Assembly (NCBI RefSeq): GCF_009933255.1
Contig: NZ_MAEI01000024.1
Span: 1 to 38,591 of the forward strand
Direction of reading: 5' to 3'
DNA length: 38,591 nucleotides
Source: Enterococcus diestrammenae
Lineage (GTDB): Bacteria > Bacillota > Bacilli > Lactobacillales > Enterococcaceae
Positions within the stretch are counted from its first letter, which is position 1; every line of letters begins with the position of its first letter. Position numbers and translations under genes: made by a program. This document shows positions 9,127-18,240 of this stretch, in pieces. The notes under the pieces were generated by a model that saw only the letters and a list, made by a program, of their open reading frames with translations, was not told the DNA's origin and did not search any database.

Positions 9127-10695
9127 ATGGGAATTTACATTCTCCTCGCTATCGCCGGTATAATTGTTGGTCTTTTAGTAGGCTTCACCGTTGCCAAACA
9201 AAAGCATGAAAAAGAACATGCACAAGAGTTGGCAGGTGCGCAAAACTCCGCGCAAGGCATCATCCAAGCTGCGCAGAAAGACGCGGAAACGCTGAAAAAA
9301 GAATCATTGTTGGAAGCTAAGGAAGAAAACCAGAAGTATCGTGCCCAAATCGAAAGTGAGTTGAAGGAAAGCAAGCTCGAAATCAAATCACAAGAGAATC
9401 GCTTACTGCAAAGAGAGCAGCTTCTGGATCGCAAAGACGATTCCATCGAAAAGCGCGAACACTCCTTGGAAAGCCGTGAGCGAACACTTAGTTCAAAACA
9501 GCAATTAATTGACGAGCGAGAAAAAGAAGTCGAAAAACTGATTGACGAACAACAACAAGAATTGCAACGAGTGGCTGGTCTTAGCCGCGATGAAGCAAAA
9601 GACATCATCATGAAAACCACCGAAGAAGAGCTCAACCACGAGTTGACTTTGATGGTGAAGGAATCCGAACAACGGGCGAAAGAAGAAGCCGACCGCAAAG
9701 CTAAAAACTTGCTGTCATTGGCGATTCAACGCTGCGCTGCTGATTCGGTTTCAGAAAACACTGTTTCAGTGGTTTCACTGCCAAATGATGAGATGAAAGG
9801 CCGCATCATCGGTCGTGAAGGCCGTAACATCCGCACGTTGGAAACTTTGACGGGGATTGATTTGATCATCGATGATACCCCAGAAGCTGTGGTCTTGTCA
9901 GGCTTTGATCCGATTCGTCGGGAAATCGCCCGCATGACACTAGAAAAACTGATTCAAGATGGTCGGATTCATCCGGCGCGTATTGAAGAAATGGTGGAAA
10001 AATCCCGTAAAGAGATGGACGAACGCATCCGTGAATATGGGGAACAGGCAGCCTTTGAAGTGGGCGCCCATACCTTGCATCCGGATTTGATCAAAATCTT
10101 GGGTCGTTTGCGTTTCCGGACAAGTTACGGTCAAAATGTTTTGAATCATTCCATCGAAGTTGCCAAGCTTACTGGCGTTTTGGCAGCTGAACTAGGTGAA
10201 GATATTCAATTGGCAAAACGGGCGGGCTTATTGCACGATATCGGGAAAGCTCTCGATCACGAAATCGAAGGCTCCCACGTGGAAATCGGTGCCGAACTTG
10301 CCGCGAAGTATAAAGAAAATCCAGTGGTTATCAATGCCATTGCTTCTCACCATGGTGACGTAGAAGCTACTTCGGTTATCAGCGTTTTAGTTGCTGCAGC
10401 TGATGCTTTATCTGCTGCGCGTCCTGGGGCTCGAAGCGAATCATTGGAAAACTATATCCGTCGCTTGGAGAACCTCGAAAATATCTCCAACAGTTTTGCT
10501 GGCGTGGAATCAAGCTTTGCCGTTCAAGCTGGGCGGGAAGTGCGGGTCATGGTTAAACCAGAAGAAATTTCTGATTTGGATGCCGCTCGCTTGGTTCGGG
10601 ATATCCGCAAAAAGATCGAAGACGATCTGGACTATCCTGGTCATATCAAAGTCACTGTCATCCGGGAAACCCGAGCAGTGGATTATGCGAAATAA
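9127..10695 (+). CDS. rny: Ribonuclease Y
   Basis: Membrane-anchored endoribonuclease that starts decay of many mRNAs in Gram-positive bacteria and interacts with other degradosome proteins. 522 aa from ATG 9127, the usual family length. A membrane helix (about 2-22) is followed by a long charged coiled coil (about 30-190), a KH RNA-binding domain with GRIIGREG (about 225) and an HD hydrolase domain with HDIGKA (H370, D371). ATG 9127 is chosen because GGAGGTG lies 6 nt upstream; an in-frame TTG at 9097 has no such site. It ends before a terminator. Confidence 0.97.
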   Translation: MGIYILLAIAGIIVGLLVGFTVAKQKHEKEHAQELAGAQNSAQGIIQAAQKDAETLKKESLLEAKEENQKYRAQIESELKESKLEIKSQENRLLQREQLLDRKDDSIEKREHSLESRERTLSSKQQLIDEREKEVEKLIDEQQQELQRVAGLSRDEAKDIIMKTTEEELNHELTLMVKESEQRAKEEADRKAKNLLSLAIQRCAADSVSENTVSVVSLPNDEMKGRIIGREGRNIRTLETLTGIDLIIDDTPEAVVLSGFDPIRREIARMTLEKLIQDGRIHPARIEEMVEKSRKEMDERIREYGEQAAFEVGAHTLHPDLIKILGRLRFRTSYGQNVLNHSIEVAKLTGVLAAELGEDIQLAKRAGLLHDIGKALDHEIEGSHVEIGAELAAKYKENPVVINAIASHHGDVEATSVISVLVAAADALSAARPGARSESLENYIRRLENLENISNSFAGVESSFAVQAGREVRVMVKPEEISDLDAARLVRDIRKKIEDDLDYPGHIKVTVIRETRAVDYAK

Positions 10696-10712
10696 ACAAA
10701 TGAATGAAGTTG

Positions 10713-10745
10713 GACCCTCGAGAGTGATTTCGGGGGTCTTATTTT
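10713..10745 (+). terminator. rny terminator
   Basis: GACCCTCG (10713-10720) pairs with CGGGGGTC (10731-10738) with one G-U pair, followed by a T-rich tract. Confidence 0.75.
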
Positions 10746-10802
10746 CGCTTTTTAACGAGAAGGAGGTGATGCTCTGAGATAAGTCCTTTGCAAACGTCAA
10801 TA

Positions 10803-10811
10803 TGGTACACT
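10803..10811 (+). promoter_or_regulatory. Possible extended -10 promoter of the kinase-like gene
   Basis: TGGTACACT fits the extended -10 form TGn-TACACT. No -35 element at standard spacing is convincing. It lies 33 nt before the ATG at 10844. Confidence 0.35.
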
Positions 10812-10843
10812 AAATCAAATGTTAAAAAGGAGGTCTGGTTAGT

Positions 10844-11632
10844 ATGCGAGAGTTAAACCGAGAACGACTACAACAGTTACGGCGCATGGGTGGTTGGGAT
10901 GAGACAGTGAGGATTACTCAGTTTTCTGACGCTCAACTAGAAAAAATTTATGAAGTATTTCTGGTTGAAGACAGGGATTTACGTCTGATTTTAAAGCGAG
11001 GAACGGTTGGTGAAATTCGAGTCTATCAGGAATTGAAACGCCTTGAGCAGATCAATCCAGATAAACAATCTTTGACGGTACCTCATCTAGTGAAAACTCT
11101 GGTTGATGAAGCAGGCGCTCAGTGGCTAGTCTTGTCCTATTTTGAAGGGAAGGATTTGCGGAGTGCACCTTGCGAGATTTTTGCGTTAGTAGGTTCGGAG
11201 CTTGCGAAGCTAGTGAATGCAGGTTATTTGGGAAGTACAAGTTTGCCACCGGATAATAATACTCAAACCCATCAACGGCTATTAGAAAAATTAGTACCAA
11301 AATCAGCAGTGATGCAAGTATTGCAAATCTACCTATCAAATTATTATCAATTACCAAAAGCCTTTACTAACGACGATTTATTACCAATTAATGTTCTTTG
11401 GCATCCAGGTGTAGTTTCTTTTATCGACTGGGAATATGGGCGTACTGGAACCTATGTGGCAGATTTGGGACGATTGTTGGCTTTTACGGAGTTTGGCATG
11501 ACGCCGGCGAAGTATGCAATTTCGAAAAGTGATGGACAACAAATAGTGTCCAGTTTTTATGATGGATTGTCAGATACTATCCGTAGCCAGCGCTCTTACA
11601 GTGCTTTTAGTAGAGATTTAGCATTAGAATAG
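10844..11632 (+). CDS. Aminoglycoside/choline kinase-like phosphotransferase, C-terminus disrupted
   Basis: 262 aa as it stands. The fold is recognised from the C-terminal catalytic region NDDLLPINVLWHPG...FIDWEYG. This corresponds to the APH/choline-kinase loop HGDxxxxN plus the metal-binding IDWE segment, with the usual histidine replaced by asparagine (D, N and the second D kept). The phosphorylated substrate is unknown. The ATG at 10844 has AAGGAGGT 9 nt upstream. The ORF stops early at TAG 11630-11632. The next 135 bases encode, across two frame changes, a segment that reads as the natural C-terminal helices, so the gene looks truncated by indels. It lies just upstream of mprF and may be co-transcribed with it. 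It might still make a shortened protein. Confidence 0.65.
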   Translation: MRELNRERLQQLRRMGGWDETVRITQFSDAQLEKIYEVFLVEDRDLRLILKRGTVGEIRVYQELKRLEQINPDKQSLTVPHLVKTLVDEAGAQWLVLSYFEGKDLRSAPCEIFALVGSELAKLVNAGYLGSTSLPPDNNTQTHQRLLEKLVPKSAVMQVLQIYLSNYYQLPKAFTNDDLLPINVLWHPGVVSFIDWEYGRTGTYVADLGRLLAFTEFGMTPAKYAISKSDGQQIVSSFYDGLSDTIRSQRSYSAFSRDLALE

Positions 11633-11767
11633 TTTACCAACATCTGTTGGCATTGTGGCATCTGCCTCAGATTGACGAAGGAACACCTAGATACGGCAGA
11701 GAGCCAGATCATTTTTCAACAAGTGGAAGCTTACGCCAAGAAAATCCTAGCCAAACCACAGCTATAG
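11633..11767 (+). pseudogene. Displaced C-terminal part of the kinase-like gene
   Basis: From about 11626 frame 1 reads IVYQHLLALWHLPQIDEGT. From about 11684 the original frame reads HLDTAESQIIFQQVEAYAKK and ends at TAG 11765-11767. Joined, these give a plausible helical C-terminus for an APH-like protein. The pattern needs a one-base loss near 11626 and a one-base gain near 11680. No slippery heptamer is evident at the first point. Confidence 0.5.
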
Positions 11768-11836
11768 TTTGGCAAATCGCCTATTATCAAGTACCATTTA
11801 AGAAAAAGTACTTTTGCGAAATACTGGAGGAGACTC

Positions 11837-14416
11837 ATGAACTCTTTGATACATACCGCTTCCGTGTGGTTAAAAAAACATAGCTTGCTACTGAGATTGC
11901 TATTTTTTGGCTCGATTTTGATCTTTGTGGCCAATCAGGTGATGAATATCGCTCATGGCATGAGCTGGACCGAAGTCAGAGCCACTATGAACCAACAGGG
12001 GCGAAGTACGTTATTGATAATGGCGGTGCTGGGGCTTATGGCGGTATTGCCGATGCTAGGCTACGATTGGGTGACGGTGAAGGCTCTGGAAAATAAGGGC
12101 AAGCCGAAGATGCCGCTGGGAGACTTCTTTGTAGCGGCATGGACCACGAATACCATTAACAATCTCGCTGGCTTTGGGGGGATTGTGGGCGCGAGTTTGC
12201 GGGCCAATTTTTATGGCAAAGGAATCGATCGTAAACAAGTTTTAGCCATGGTTTCCAAGGTGGCGCTGTTTATGGTAAGTGGCCTAAGTCTATGGGCGCT
12301 GATTTTAGCGGTACAGATTTTTGGTTTCGGTTGGCATCCGGAGTTTCGCAGTTATTGGATTTGGTTGACTATCGGCAGTCTCTTGGCGCCGGGGTTATTG
12401 GTTTTATCGTATCTCAGACGCAAGAAACTGTTCGCTGACCTGTTTCCTAAAGGGGTCTTGCAGCTGATGGTCACTTCCTTTTGTCAATGGAGTGGGGCAC
12501 TGGGAATTTTTCTTGGGATTGGTTGGTTGATGGGGCTGCAGTTTGCTGTGACGGATGTTTATCCGATGTTTTTGATTGCGACCTTGATTGGGATGCTGAC
12601 GATGGTGCCCGGGGGAATGGGAACCTTTGATGTCATGATGATTTTAGGGATGAGCGGGTTAGGATTCTCACAAAATCAGACCGTGGTTTGGTTGTTATAT
12701 TACCGTCTCTTTTACTATCTGGTACCTTTTATCTCCGGCTTGGTAATCTTCCTAACCCAAAGCGGTGTCCGGCTCAATCGCTTCTTCGACAATTTACCAC
12801 GAATTTTGCTCCAAAAAATTGCCCATATGATTGTGATTCTGGCAGTCTATTTTGCCGGGATTATGATGGTGCTGTTGTCGACGGTGAAAAATCTTTCGGC
12901 GATTAATCAGATTTTCAAATTTCTATTGCCATTTTCCTTTGATTTTCTCGATCAGACCTTGAACTTATTGGTGGGCTTCTTGTTATTGGGCTTGGCTCGC
13001 GGGCTGTATGCCAAAGTTAAAAAAGCTTATTTGCCGACGATTGCTGTGTTGGTTTTTGGGATTCTCAATACGGTTTCCCGCGCACGTTCCACCCGGTTGT
13101 TGGTGGTCTATTGTTTAGTTTTAGTGGCGGTTTGGTTGGCTCGTAATGAGTTTTACCGGGAAAAATTCGTCTACTCTTGGGGGGCGATGATTTTCGATGG
13201 CTTGTTGTTCGGCACGTTATTGATTGTCTATGCCGTGGCGGGCTTCCATCGCGGCCAATGGTGGAACAATCAAGTCTTGGGGAATTTTGTCTTGTTCCCA
13301 TCTGAAGACGTGTGGCTGGCAGGATTGATTGGCTTAGGTCTGTCATTATTAGTACTGTTCGGGCTGCAACAGTATTTGTACCAGCCGGAAATAAAGGTGG
13401 GGGAAGCCTTTGAACCTCACCGCTTTGAAGCGTTGTTAACCCGTTTTGGTGGCAATAAAAATAGCCATCGCTTGCGTTTGCCGGGCTATCAGATGTATTA
13501 CTATCAAAAAGACGGTGAGGACAAGGTGGTCTTTGGTTTCCAAATAAAAGCAAATCGTTGCTTTGTTTTAGGCAATCCAATCGGGGATCCTACTTTGTTC
13601 AAAGAAGCGACCCGAGCCTTTTTGAAGGATGCGGATTTATTAGGTTATCAGCTGGCTTTTTATAAAATTAGCGAGTCGAGTGTGGTGATGCTTCATGATT
13701 TAGGTTTTGAATTTACCAAAATTGGCGAGACTGGTTCGGTGAATTTTGCCGATACGTTGCCGGACTTTACGCAGACAGAAAGCTATCGCAAGACCTCCAC
13801 GCAAGGCTATCGTTTCACTTATTACCGTCATTTGCCAGTGGAACTTGTGGGTGAATTGGAGAAGGTGAGTGACCAGTGGTTGGCTGGTCAACGAGAGAAA
13901 TTTTTTGCTAGCGGGCGTTTTGATGTGGACTATTTGCTGGCTAATTCAGTTGGGGTAGTCCGGGATCAACAAAATAAAATTGCTGGCTTCATCACCCAGC
14001 AAGCCATCAATCAGGAGTGGGTCTCTTATGATTTGTTACGGTTGGCTGAAGGGGTAGATCAAGATGTGGCCAATTATCTCGTCTTGAACATGATGATGCA
14101 GTGGCAAAAAGACGGGCTTCACTACGCTGATATGGGCATGGCACCACTGGCTCACGTAGGGGATGCGCCATCTTCTTTCTTCCAAGAACGGGTGATGAAT
14201 GTCATCTTCAACTACGGCAATGCCTTTTACGAATTTCAAGAAAACTATCAAGGCAAGAAACCTTTCGCCAGCTTTTGGGAAAGTTGTTACTTCGCTTATG
14301 AAAAAAGATCCAGCTTCTATCTTGCTGCGGGACAATTGTTGCAGCTGATGGGTAGAGGGCGGAGTAAAGGACCGACGCTAGTGGAAGAGGCGTTGGAGGA
14401 GAAAGAAGAGAATTAA
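11837..14416 (+). CDS. mprF: Bifunctional lysylphosphatidylglycerol synthase/flippase MprF
   Basis: Transfers lysine (in some homologues other amino acids) from aminoacyl-tRNA to phosphatidylglycerol and flips the product to the outer leaflet, lowering negative surface charge and sensitivity to cationic peptides. 859 aa, typical length. An N-terminal multi-helix flippase region (about residues 1-510) is followed by a cytoplasmic DUF2156 synthase domain (about 530-840) with regions such as GFQIKANRCFVLGNPIGDP and LHYADMGMAPLAHVG. ATG 11837 has GGAGGAG 5 nt upstream. Substrate lipid comes from the PgsA pathway encoded at 5216. A strong terminator follows. Amino acid specificity cannot be read from the sequence. 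Confidence 0.95.
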   Translation: MNSLIHTASVWLKKHSLLLRLLFFGSILIFVANQVMNIAHGMSWTEVRATMNQQGRSTLLIMAVLGLMAVLPMLGYDWVTVKALENKGKPKMPLGDFFVAAWTTNTINNLAGFGGIVGASLRANFYGKGIDRKQVLAMVSKVALFMVSGLSLWALILAVQIFGFGWHPEFRSYWIWLTIGSLLAPGLLVLSYLRRKKLFADLFPKGVLQLMVTSFCQWSGALGIFLGIGWLMGLQFAVTDVYPMFLIATLIGMLTMVPGGMGTFDVMMILGMSGLGFSQNQTVVWLLYYRLFYYLVPFISGLVIFLTQSGVRLNRFFDNLPRILLQKIAHMIVILAVYFAGIMMVLLSTVKNLSAINQIFKFLLPFSFDFLDQTLNLLVGFLLLGLARGLYAKVKKAYLPTIAVLVFGILNTVSRARSTRLLVVYCLVLVAVWLARNEFYREKFVYSWGAMIFDGLLFGTLLIVYAVAGFHRGQWWNNQVLGNFVLFPSEDVWLAGLIGLGLSLLVLFGLQQYLYQPEIKVGEAFEPHRFEALLTRFGGNKNSHRLRLPGYQMYYYQKDGEDKVVFGFQIKANRCFVLGNPIGDPTLFKEATRAFLKDADLLGYQLAFYKISESSVVMLHDLGFEFTKIGETGSVNFADTLPDFTQTESYRKTSTQGYRFTYYRHLPVELVGELEKVSDQWLAGQREKFFASGRFDVDYLLANSVGVVRDQQNKIAGFITQQAINQEWVSYDLLRLAEGVDQDVANYLVLNMMMQWQKDGLHYADMGMAPLAHVGDAPSSFFQERVMNVIFNYGNAFYEFQENYQGKKPFASFWESCYFAYEKRSSFYLAAGQLLQLMGRGRSKGPTLVEEALEEKEEN

Positions 14417-14426
14417 GAAAAAGTAT

Positions 14427-14482
14427 CGAATAGATGTCTTACCAACCTTATTCAAGGAAAGTGAGTATCTATTCGTTTTTTT
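14427..14482 (+). terminator. mprF terminator
   Basis: CGAATAGAT (14427-14435) pairs perfectly with ATCTATTCG (14467-14475), followed by seven Ts. The long loop can form a further short CTTAC/GTGAG stem. Confidence 0.85.
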
Positions 14483-14487
14483 ATTGT

Positions 14488-14516
14488 TAGACACATATGG
14501 GTTATTGAAGTATAAT
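14488..14516 (+). promoter_or_regulatory. Sigma-A promoter of the levR-like gene, overlapping a TTAGACACA repeat
   Basis: TAGACA (14488-14493) is separated by 17 bp from TATAAT (14511-14516). The -35 element lies inside TTAGACACA (14487-14495). A second exact TTAGACACA occurs at 14532-14540 in the leader. The pair looks like operator half-sites for autoregulation. Confidence 0.65.
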
Positions 14517-14560
14517 GCATTCGACAGTTTTTTAGACACATTCTTAAATCGGAGGTAAAG

Positions 14561-17182
14561 ATGAAAAAAAGTGCTAAAGATAAGGTGTTTGAAACTCTTA
14601 TAGGTATTACACATCAAGAGGAGGTTCCATCCGCTACTGCTGCTGATATTGCCTCTGTTCTAGGGATTTCTAGACAGAATGTTAGTCATTATTTAACCAG
14701 ATTAATGGAAGAGGGTTTTGTAGATAAAATTTCTGGAAAACCTGTTTATTGGAAACCGATTAAACAGATTATGATTGAAAATTCTAGTGAAGGAACTAAT
14801 TCTTTTCAAAATGTAGTTGGTTATGATGGAAGTCTGCGGGAAATTATTCAAAAGTGTATTTCTGCTGTAAGATATCCACCAAACGGGTTGAATATATTAA
14901 TAAATGGTAGTACTGGTGTTGGTAAAAGTTTCTTGGCAAATCAAATTTTTAAATATGCTAAAGAAGTTGGGGTTATTGGACCTAATGCACCTTTATCAGT
15001 GTTGAATTGTGCAGATTATGCGGATAATCCTGAATTGTTATCTGCGACATTATTTGGTTATAAAAAAGGAGCATTTACTGGAGCTGAAAAAGATACCAAA
15101 GGATTATTAGCGCATGCAGATGGAGGATATCTTTTTTTAGATGAAATCCATAGACTTTCTCGGGAAAATCAAGAAAAGCTTTTCTTATTCATGGATACAG
15201 GAAAATATAGGCCCATCGGTGAAAATTCAGATTGGTCCGAAGCCACTATTCGCTTTATTTTTGCGACTACAGAAAAAAGTGAAGACTATTTTCTAGATAC
15301 TTTTGAGCGTCGGATTCAAGTTATGTTAAAAATACCAGATTTTAGAGAGAGGCCGTTAATTGAACAAATTGAGTTTGCTCAATTATTTTTCCATAATGAA
15401 GCAGAAATTCTTGAAAAAGATATTTTAGTTACTAAAGAGGTACTAGAAATTTTGCTTACACATTCAATATTAGGTAATGTTGGCCGGCTAAAGAATATTA
15501 TTAAAATAAGTTGTGCGAATGCCTATAGCAAAAGACTAGGTTCAAAATTAGTAGTTACAATAGAAGACCTACCAATTGAATCACTAAATCAAATGGCAAG
15601 GGAAGTTACCTTTCCAATTAATGATTTACTTATTTCATATGCTCAAGCTTTTTCATTAAATAAGCGGCTTTTTTTTAATTTAGATGAGCGGTTAGAAAAA
15701 ATTATGACTCAATTTAACGATATTGATTCATCAGCAAGAACAATCATGTTAAAAAAAGAAATTCAAAGTTTAATTCCATTGTTGGATCAAAAAGTTCAAT
15801 TAACAGATTCACAACAACTTAAAATGCAACTGTATCAAAAGATTTGGAAAAAAAGTGTTCAAAAAAAATATGGTTTAATTAATAGTTATCCTGCCGCTGA
15901 AGTTAGTAGTAGGATATATGCAAATATACCGGAATATAGCATAAATCTTTCTAGGGTAGTTAGCAGTCTAACAAAAGAATTTCCTAGAACGGCCTATGTT
16001 TGCTCAGCATTTTTAGATCATTTACCAGCACTTACTCAAAAAGAGCGAGAACTGTTAGAACTGCTACTTATTGTAACTTTATCTGATCATGTGGATGAAA
16101 ATCTACAATTAAAAGGTTTGTTGTTAGCTCACGGTGATTCTACAGCGACGAGTATCCAATCAGTAGTGAACCAACTGTGCGGGGATTACGTTTTCGAAGC
16201 GTTTGACATGCCTATCGAAAGTAATGTGTTAGAAGTCGTACAGTTGACAAAGCAATTTGTAAACAATCAAGTCAATACTAATGGTCTAATTTTAATTGTA
16301 GATATGGGGTCACTGAATCAAATTTATACAAAAATCAAAAGTGATTTAAAAGGGGAATTGTTAATTCTTAATAATTTGACTACCTCAATTGCTTTGGATA
16401 TTGGCCTAAAAATGACCACTAATGTACCTTTTAATCGAATATCGGAAGATGCTGTCGGTAGGTATTCGGTAAATGTTCAATATTTTGAAGGATTTTCTCC
16501 TAAAAAAAATATCATCATCTCTTGTATGTCTGGTTTGGGAATTTCAAATAAGCTAAAAGATGTCTTTTCAGAATATCTATCAGGAGATACAATTGAAGTT
16601 TTTGTAAAAGAATATCGAGAATTAAGGGAGTTGATTAGCCAAAATGATGAAAAGTTTTTTGATAATACCAAGTTAGTCATTACAACTTCGGATCTCCCTA
16701 AATCATTTTTAATCCCTAATATAAATATATACGATATTTTAGAGGGTGAAGAAAGTGATCGTTTGGAACAGATTTTACAAGATGAGCTTACTCATCAAGA
16801 ATATTTAGAGTTGATTCAAGAATTAGTGAAGTTCTTTTCGATAGAAGGAGTTGTCAGTCGATTAAATTTTTTAAATCCTGCGATTGTCATTTCTGAGGTG
16901 GAAACAGCTATATCAAAGTATGAAAATTATTACCAATTTACTTTAAATGGTAGAATCAAATTAAATTTATATATGCATACAGCTTTGATGATGGAACGTT
17001 TGTTTTTATCACGAACCGAAAAATCAGAGGATCCAACCCATGAATTATCTCCAACTGAAGAAGAGTTCTATTATGTCTCCCGGAGTATCTTCCAACCACT
17101 TGAAATGAAGTATAATTTGAAGGTAAATGCATATGAACTTTCACTATTATATGAATTATTACGAACATTTTTAAAAAAATAA
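14561..17182 (+). CDS. LevR-type sigma-54 activator with PTS regulation domains
   Basis: 873-aa transcription activator. An N-terminal winged HTH (about 10-60) precedes a sigma-54 AAA+ domain: Walker A GSTGVGKS at 116-123, the sigma-54 contact loop GAFTGA at 170-175, and Walker B LFLDE at 191-195. PTS-type regulatory regions follow: an EIIA-Man-like segment with AHGDSTA, an EIIB-like segment with ISCMSGLGIS retaining the cysteine, and a C-terminal PRD with NLYMHTALMMERLF. I could not pick out a clear phospho-histidine in the first PRD. Such proteins sense PTS flux by phosphorylation and drive -24/-12 promoters; a perfect one lies 90 bp downstream of this gene. The DNA is notably AT-rich compared with mprF. 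The target is almost certainly the adjacent PTS operon. Confidence 0.92.
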   Translation: MKKSAKDKVFETLIGITHQEEVPSATAADIASVLGISRQNVSHYLTRLMEEGFVDKISGKPVYWKPIKQIMIENSSEGTNSFQNVVGYDGSLREIIQKCISAVRYPPNGLNILINGSTGVGKSFLANQIFKYAKEVGVIGPNAPLSVLNCADYADNPELLSATLFGYKKGAFTGAEKDTKGLLAHADGGYLFLDEIHRLSRENQEKLFLFMDTGKYRPIGENSDWSEATIRFIFATTEKSEDYFLDTFERRIQVMLKIPDFRERPLIEQIEFAQLFFHNEAEILEKDILVTKEVLEILLTHSILGNVGRLKNIIKISCANAYSKRLGSKLVVTIEDLPIESLNQMAREVTFPINDLLISYAQAFSLNKRLFFNLDERLEKIMTQFNDIDSSARTIMLKKEIQSLIPLLDQKVQLTDSQQLKMQLYQKIWKKSVQKKYGLINSYPAAEVSSRIYANIPEYSINLSRVVSSLTKEFPRTAYVCSAFLDHLPALTQKERELLELLLIVTLSDHVDENLQLKGLLLAHGDSTATSIQSVVNQLCGDYVFEAFDMPIESNVLEVVQLTKQFVNNQVNTNGLILIVDMGSLNQIYTKIKSDLKGELLILNNLTTSIALDIGLKMTTNVPFNRISEDAVGRYSVNVQYFEGFSPKKNIIISCMSGLGISNKLKDVFSEYLSGDTIEVFVKEYRELRELISQNDEKFFDNTKLVITTSDLPKSFLIPNINIYDILEGEESDRLEQILQDELTHQEYLELIQELVKFFSIEGVVSRLNFLNPAIVISEVETAISKYENYYQFTLNGRIKLNLYMHTALMMERLFLSRTEKSEDPTHELSPTEEEFYYVSRSIFQPLEMKYNLKVNAYELSLLYELLRTFLKK

Positions 17183-17189
17183 TATGTCT

Positions 17190-17233
17190 AAAAAGAGTGT
17201 CTAATTTTATTGTTTGTATTAGACACTCTTTTT
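17190..17233 (+). terminator. Terminator of the levR-like gene, possibly doubling as activator site
   Basis: AAAAAGAGTGTCTAAT (17190-17205) pairs perfectly over 16 bp with ATTAGACACTCTTTTT (17218-17233) around a 12-nt loop. The arms contain AGTGTCTAA and TTAGACACT, the same core found twice at the levR promoter. Its centre lies about 85-90 bp upstream of the expected sigma-54 start, the usual place for an enhancer-type activator site. Confidence 0.75.
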
Positions 17234-17271
17234 GTGTGCTTTCAAAAAGCTTTATAACAGTCTTTTCAAAG

Positions 17272-17288
17272 TTGGCACGATTATTGCT
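17272..17288 (+). promoter_or_regulatory. Sigma-54 (-24/-12) promoter of the mannose-family PTS operon
   Basis: TTGGCAC-GATTA-TTGCT matches the sigma-54 consensus TTGGCAC-N5-TTGCT exactly. It stands 37 nt before the first PTS gene and downstream of a sigma-54 activator gene. Transcription should need RpoN, which is not encoded in this window. Confidence 0.93.
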
Positions 17289-17324
17289 TTTAAATATTAT
17301 GTAAAGGAAGCGAGGTAGATTTTA

Positions 17325-17741
17325 ATGAATAAGATAATACTAGCATCTCACGGGGAGCTTGCAAAAGGAATGCAAAATACTATTGAGATGATTACAGGAG
17401 ATAAAGGAAGGATTCATGCATTGTGTATGACCCCGGATAAGGACCCTAGCTTTATTTTAGATGAAACACAAAAGATAATCGATAGAATGGGTCAAAATGA
17501 TCAACTTTTTATGTTCAGTGATTTTCCTGGTGGTAGTGTGAATACAGCATTGACTAAATTTATCACTAGCGAAAATATTCACCTTATTTCTGGTATGAAT
17601 GCTGCAATGTTGCTTGAGTTTGTAATGTCAAATGTAGAAGATGCTAGTCAGTCCATTGTTCAGAGTGTTGAAGTAGGAAAAAATGCAATGCAAGAAGTAA
17701 AGTTCAAAAAAATTATTGAAGAAGATATTTGGGAGGATTAA
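17325..17741 (+). CDS. Mannose-family PTS EIIA component
   Basis: 138-aa cytoplasmic phosphocarrier. The phosphorylated histidine is H9 in ILASHGELAKGM, and the body carries FSDFPGGSVNTAL, typical of the EIIA-Man fold. It receives phosphate from HPr and passes it to the EIIB encoded 2 nt downstream. EIIA and EIIB are separate polypeptides here, unlike ManX. The ATG at 17325 follows GAGGT. First gene of the sigma-54-dependent operon. Confidence 0.93.
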   Translation: MNKIILASHGELAKGMQNTIEMITGDKGRIHALCMTPDKDPSFILDETQKIIDRMGQNDQLFMFSDFPGGSVNTALTKFITSENIHLISGMNAAMLLEFVMSNVEDASQSIVQSVEVGKNAMQEVKFKKIIEEDIWED

Positions 17742-17743
17742 TA

Positions 17744-18238
17744 ATGATTAGTTTATTAAGAGTAGATGATCGACTTATTCATGGTCAAGTTGCAGTAGTC
17801 TGGTCGAAATTTTTAGGGGCAACAAGAATTGTTGTCGCTAATGATCAGGCTGCTAGGGACGAAACACAAAAAATGGCTTTATCAATGGCGGTTCCTTCAA
17901 ATATTAAGGCAGCATTTAAAACCGTAGATGATGCAGTTGATATGTTGCGGGATCCGAGAGCTGAAAAATTGAATATCTTTGTAGTGGTAGCCTCCCCTAA
18001 AGATGCATTGAAATTAGTAACAGGGTTGCCAGAACAAGTCAATGAAGTAAATTTAGGGAATTATGGAAGAATGAATAATTTGGAAGGTGCTAAGAAAGAA
18101 CAGTTATCTCGAAATATTTTTGTTACGGATGAAGATAGGAAAGACTTACGAATGATTGATGAAATGGTCGATGATTTATACATTCAAACAATTCCATCTG
18201 ATTCAAAAACAAAAGTTAACTTTGGGAAGGAGAATTAA
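17744..18238 (+). CDS. Mannose-family PTS EIIB component
   Basis: 164-aa EIIB. The phosphorylated histidine is H13 in the signature VDDRLIHGQVAVVW. I start at ATG 17744 because GGGAGG lies 7 nt upstream; an in-frame TTG at 17729 would extend it by 5 aa and overlap EIIA. It transfers phosphate to sugar during transport by EIIC/EIID. Substrate cannot be deduced from sequence; the GH43 gene downstream suggests a plant-type oligosaccharide. Confidence 0.93.
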   Translation: MISLLRVDDRLIHGQVAVVWSKFLGATRIVVANDQAARDETQKMALSMAVPSNIKAAFKTVDDAVDMLRDPRAEKLNIFVVVASPKDALKLVTGLPEQVNEVNLGNYGRMNNLEGAKKEQLSRNIFVTDEDRKDLRMIDEMVDDLYIQTIPSDSKTKVNFGKEN

Positions 18239-18240
18239 TT

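Noticed and set aside
9135..9698. 187-codon Ser/Arg/Cys-rich minus-strand frame opposite rny
   Set aside because: Produced by reading the coiled-coil codons of RNase Y backwards; no domain and no start signal.
10759..10777. AAGGAGG followed by a two-codon ORF (ATG CTC TGA)
   Set aside because: Striking ribosome-site match but the reading frame is only two codons and no coupling to the next gene, 67 nt away, is evident.
13065..13580. 171-codon minus-strand frame opposite mprF
   Set aside because: Shadow of mprF; low-complexity Pro/Arg/Ser protein without initiation signals.
16956..17168. 70-codon minus-strand frame at the end of the levR-like gene
   Set aside because: Lies wholly within the PRD coding region, without a ribosome site.
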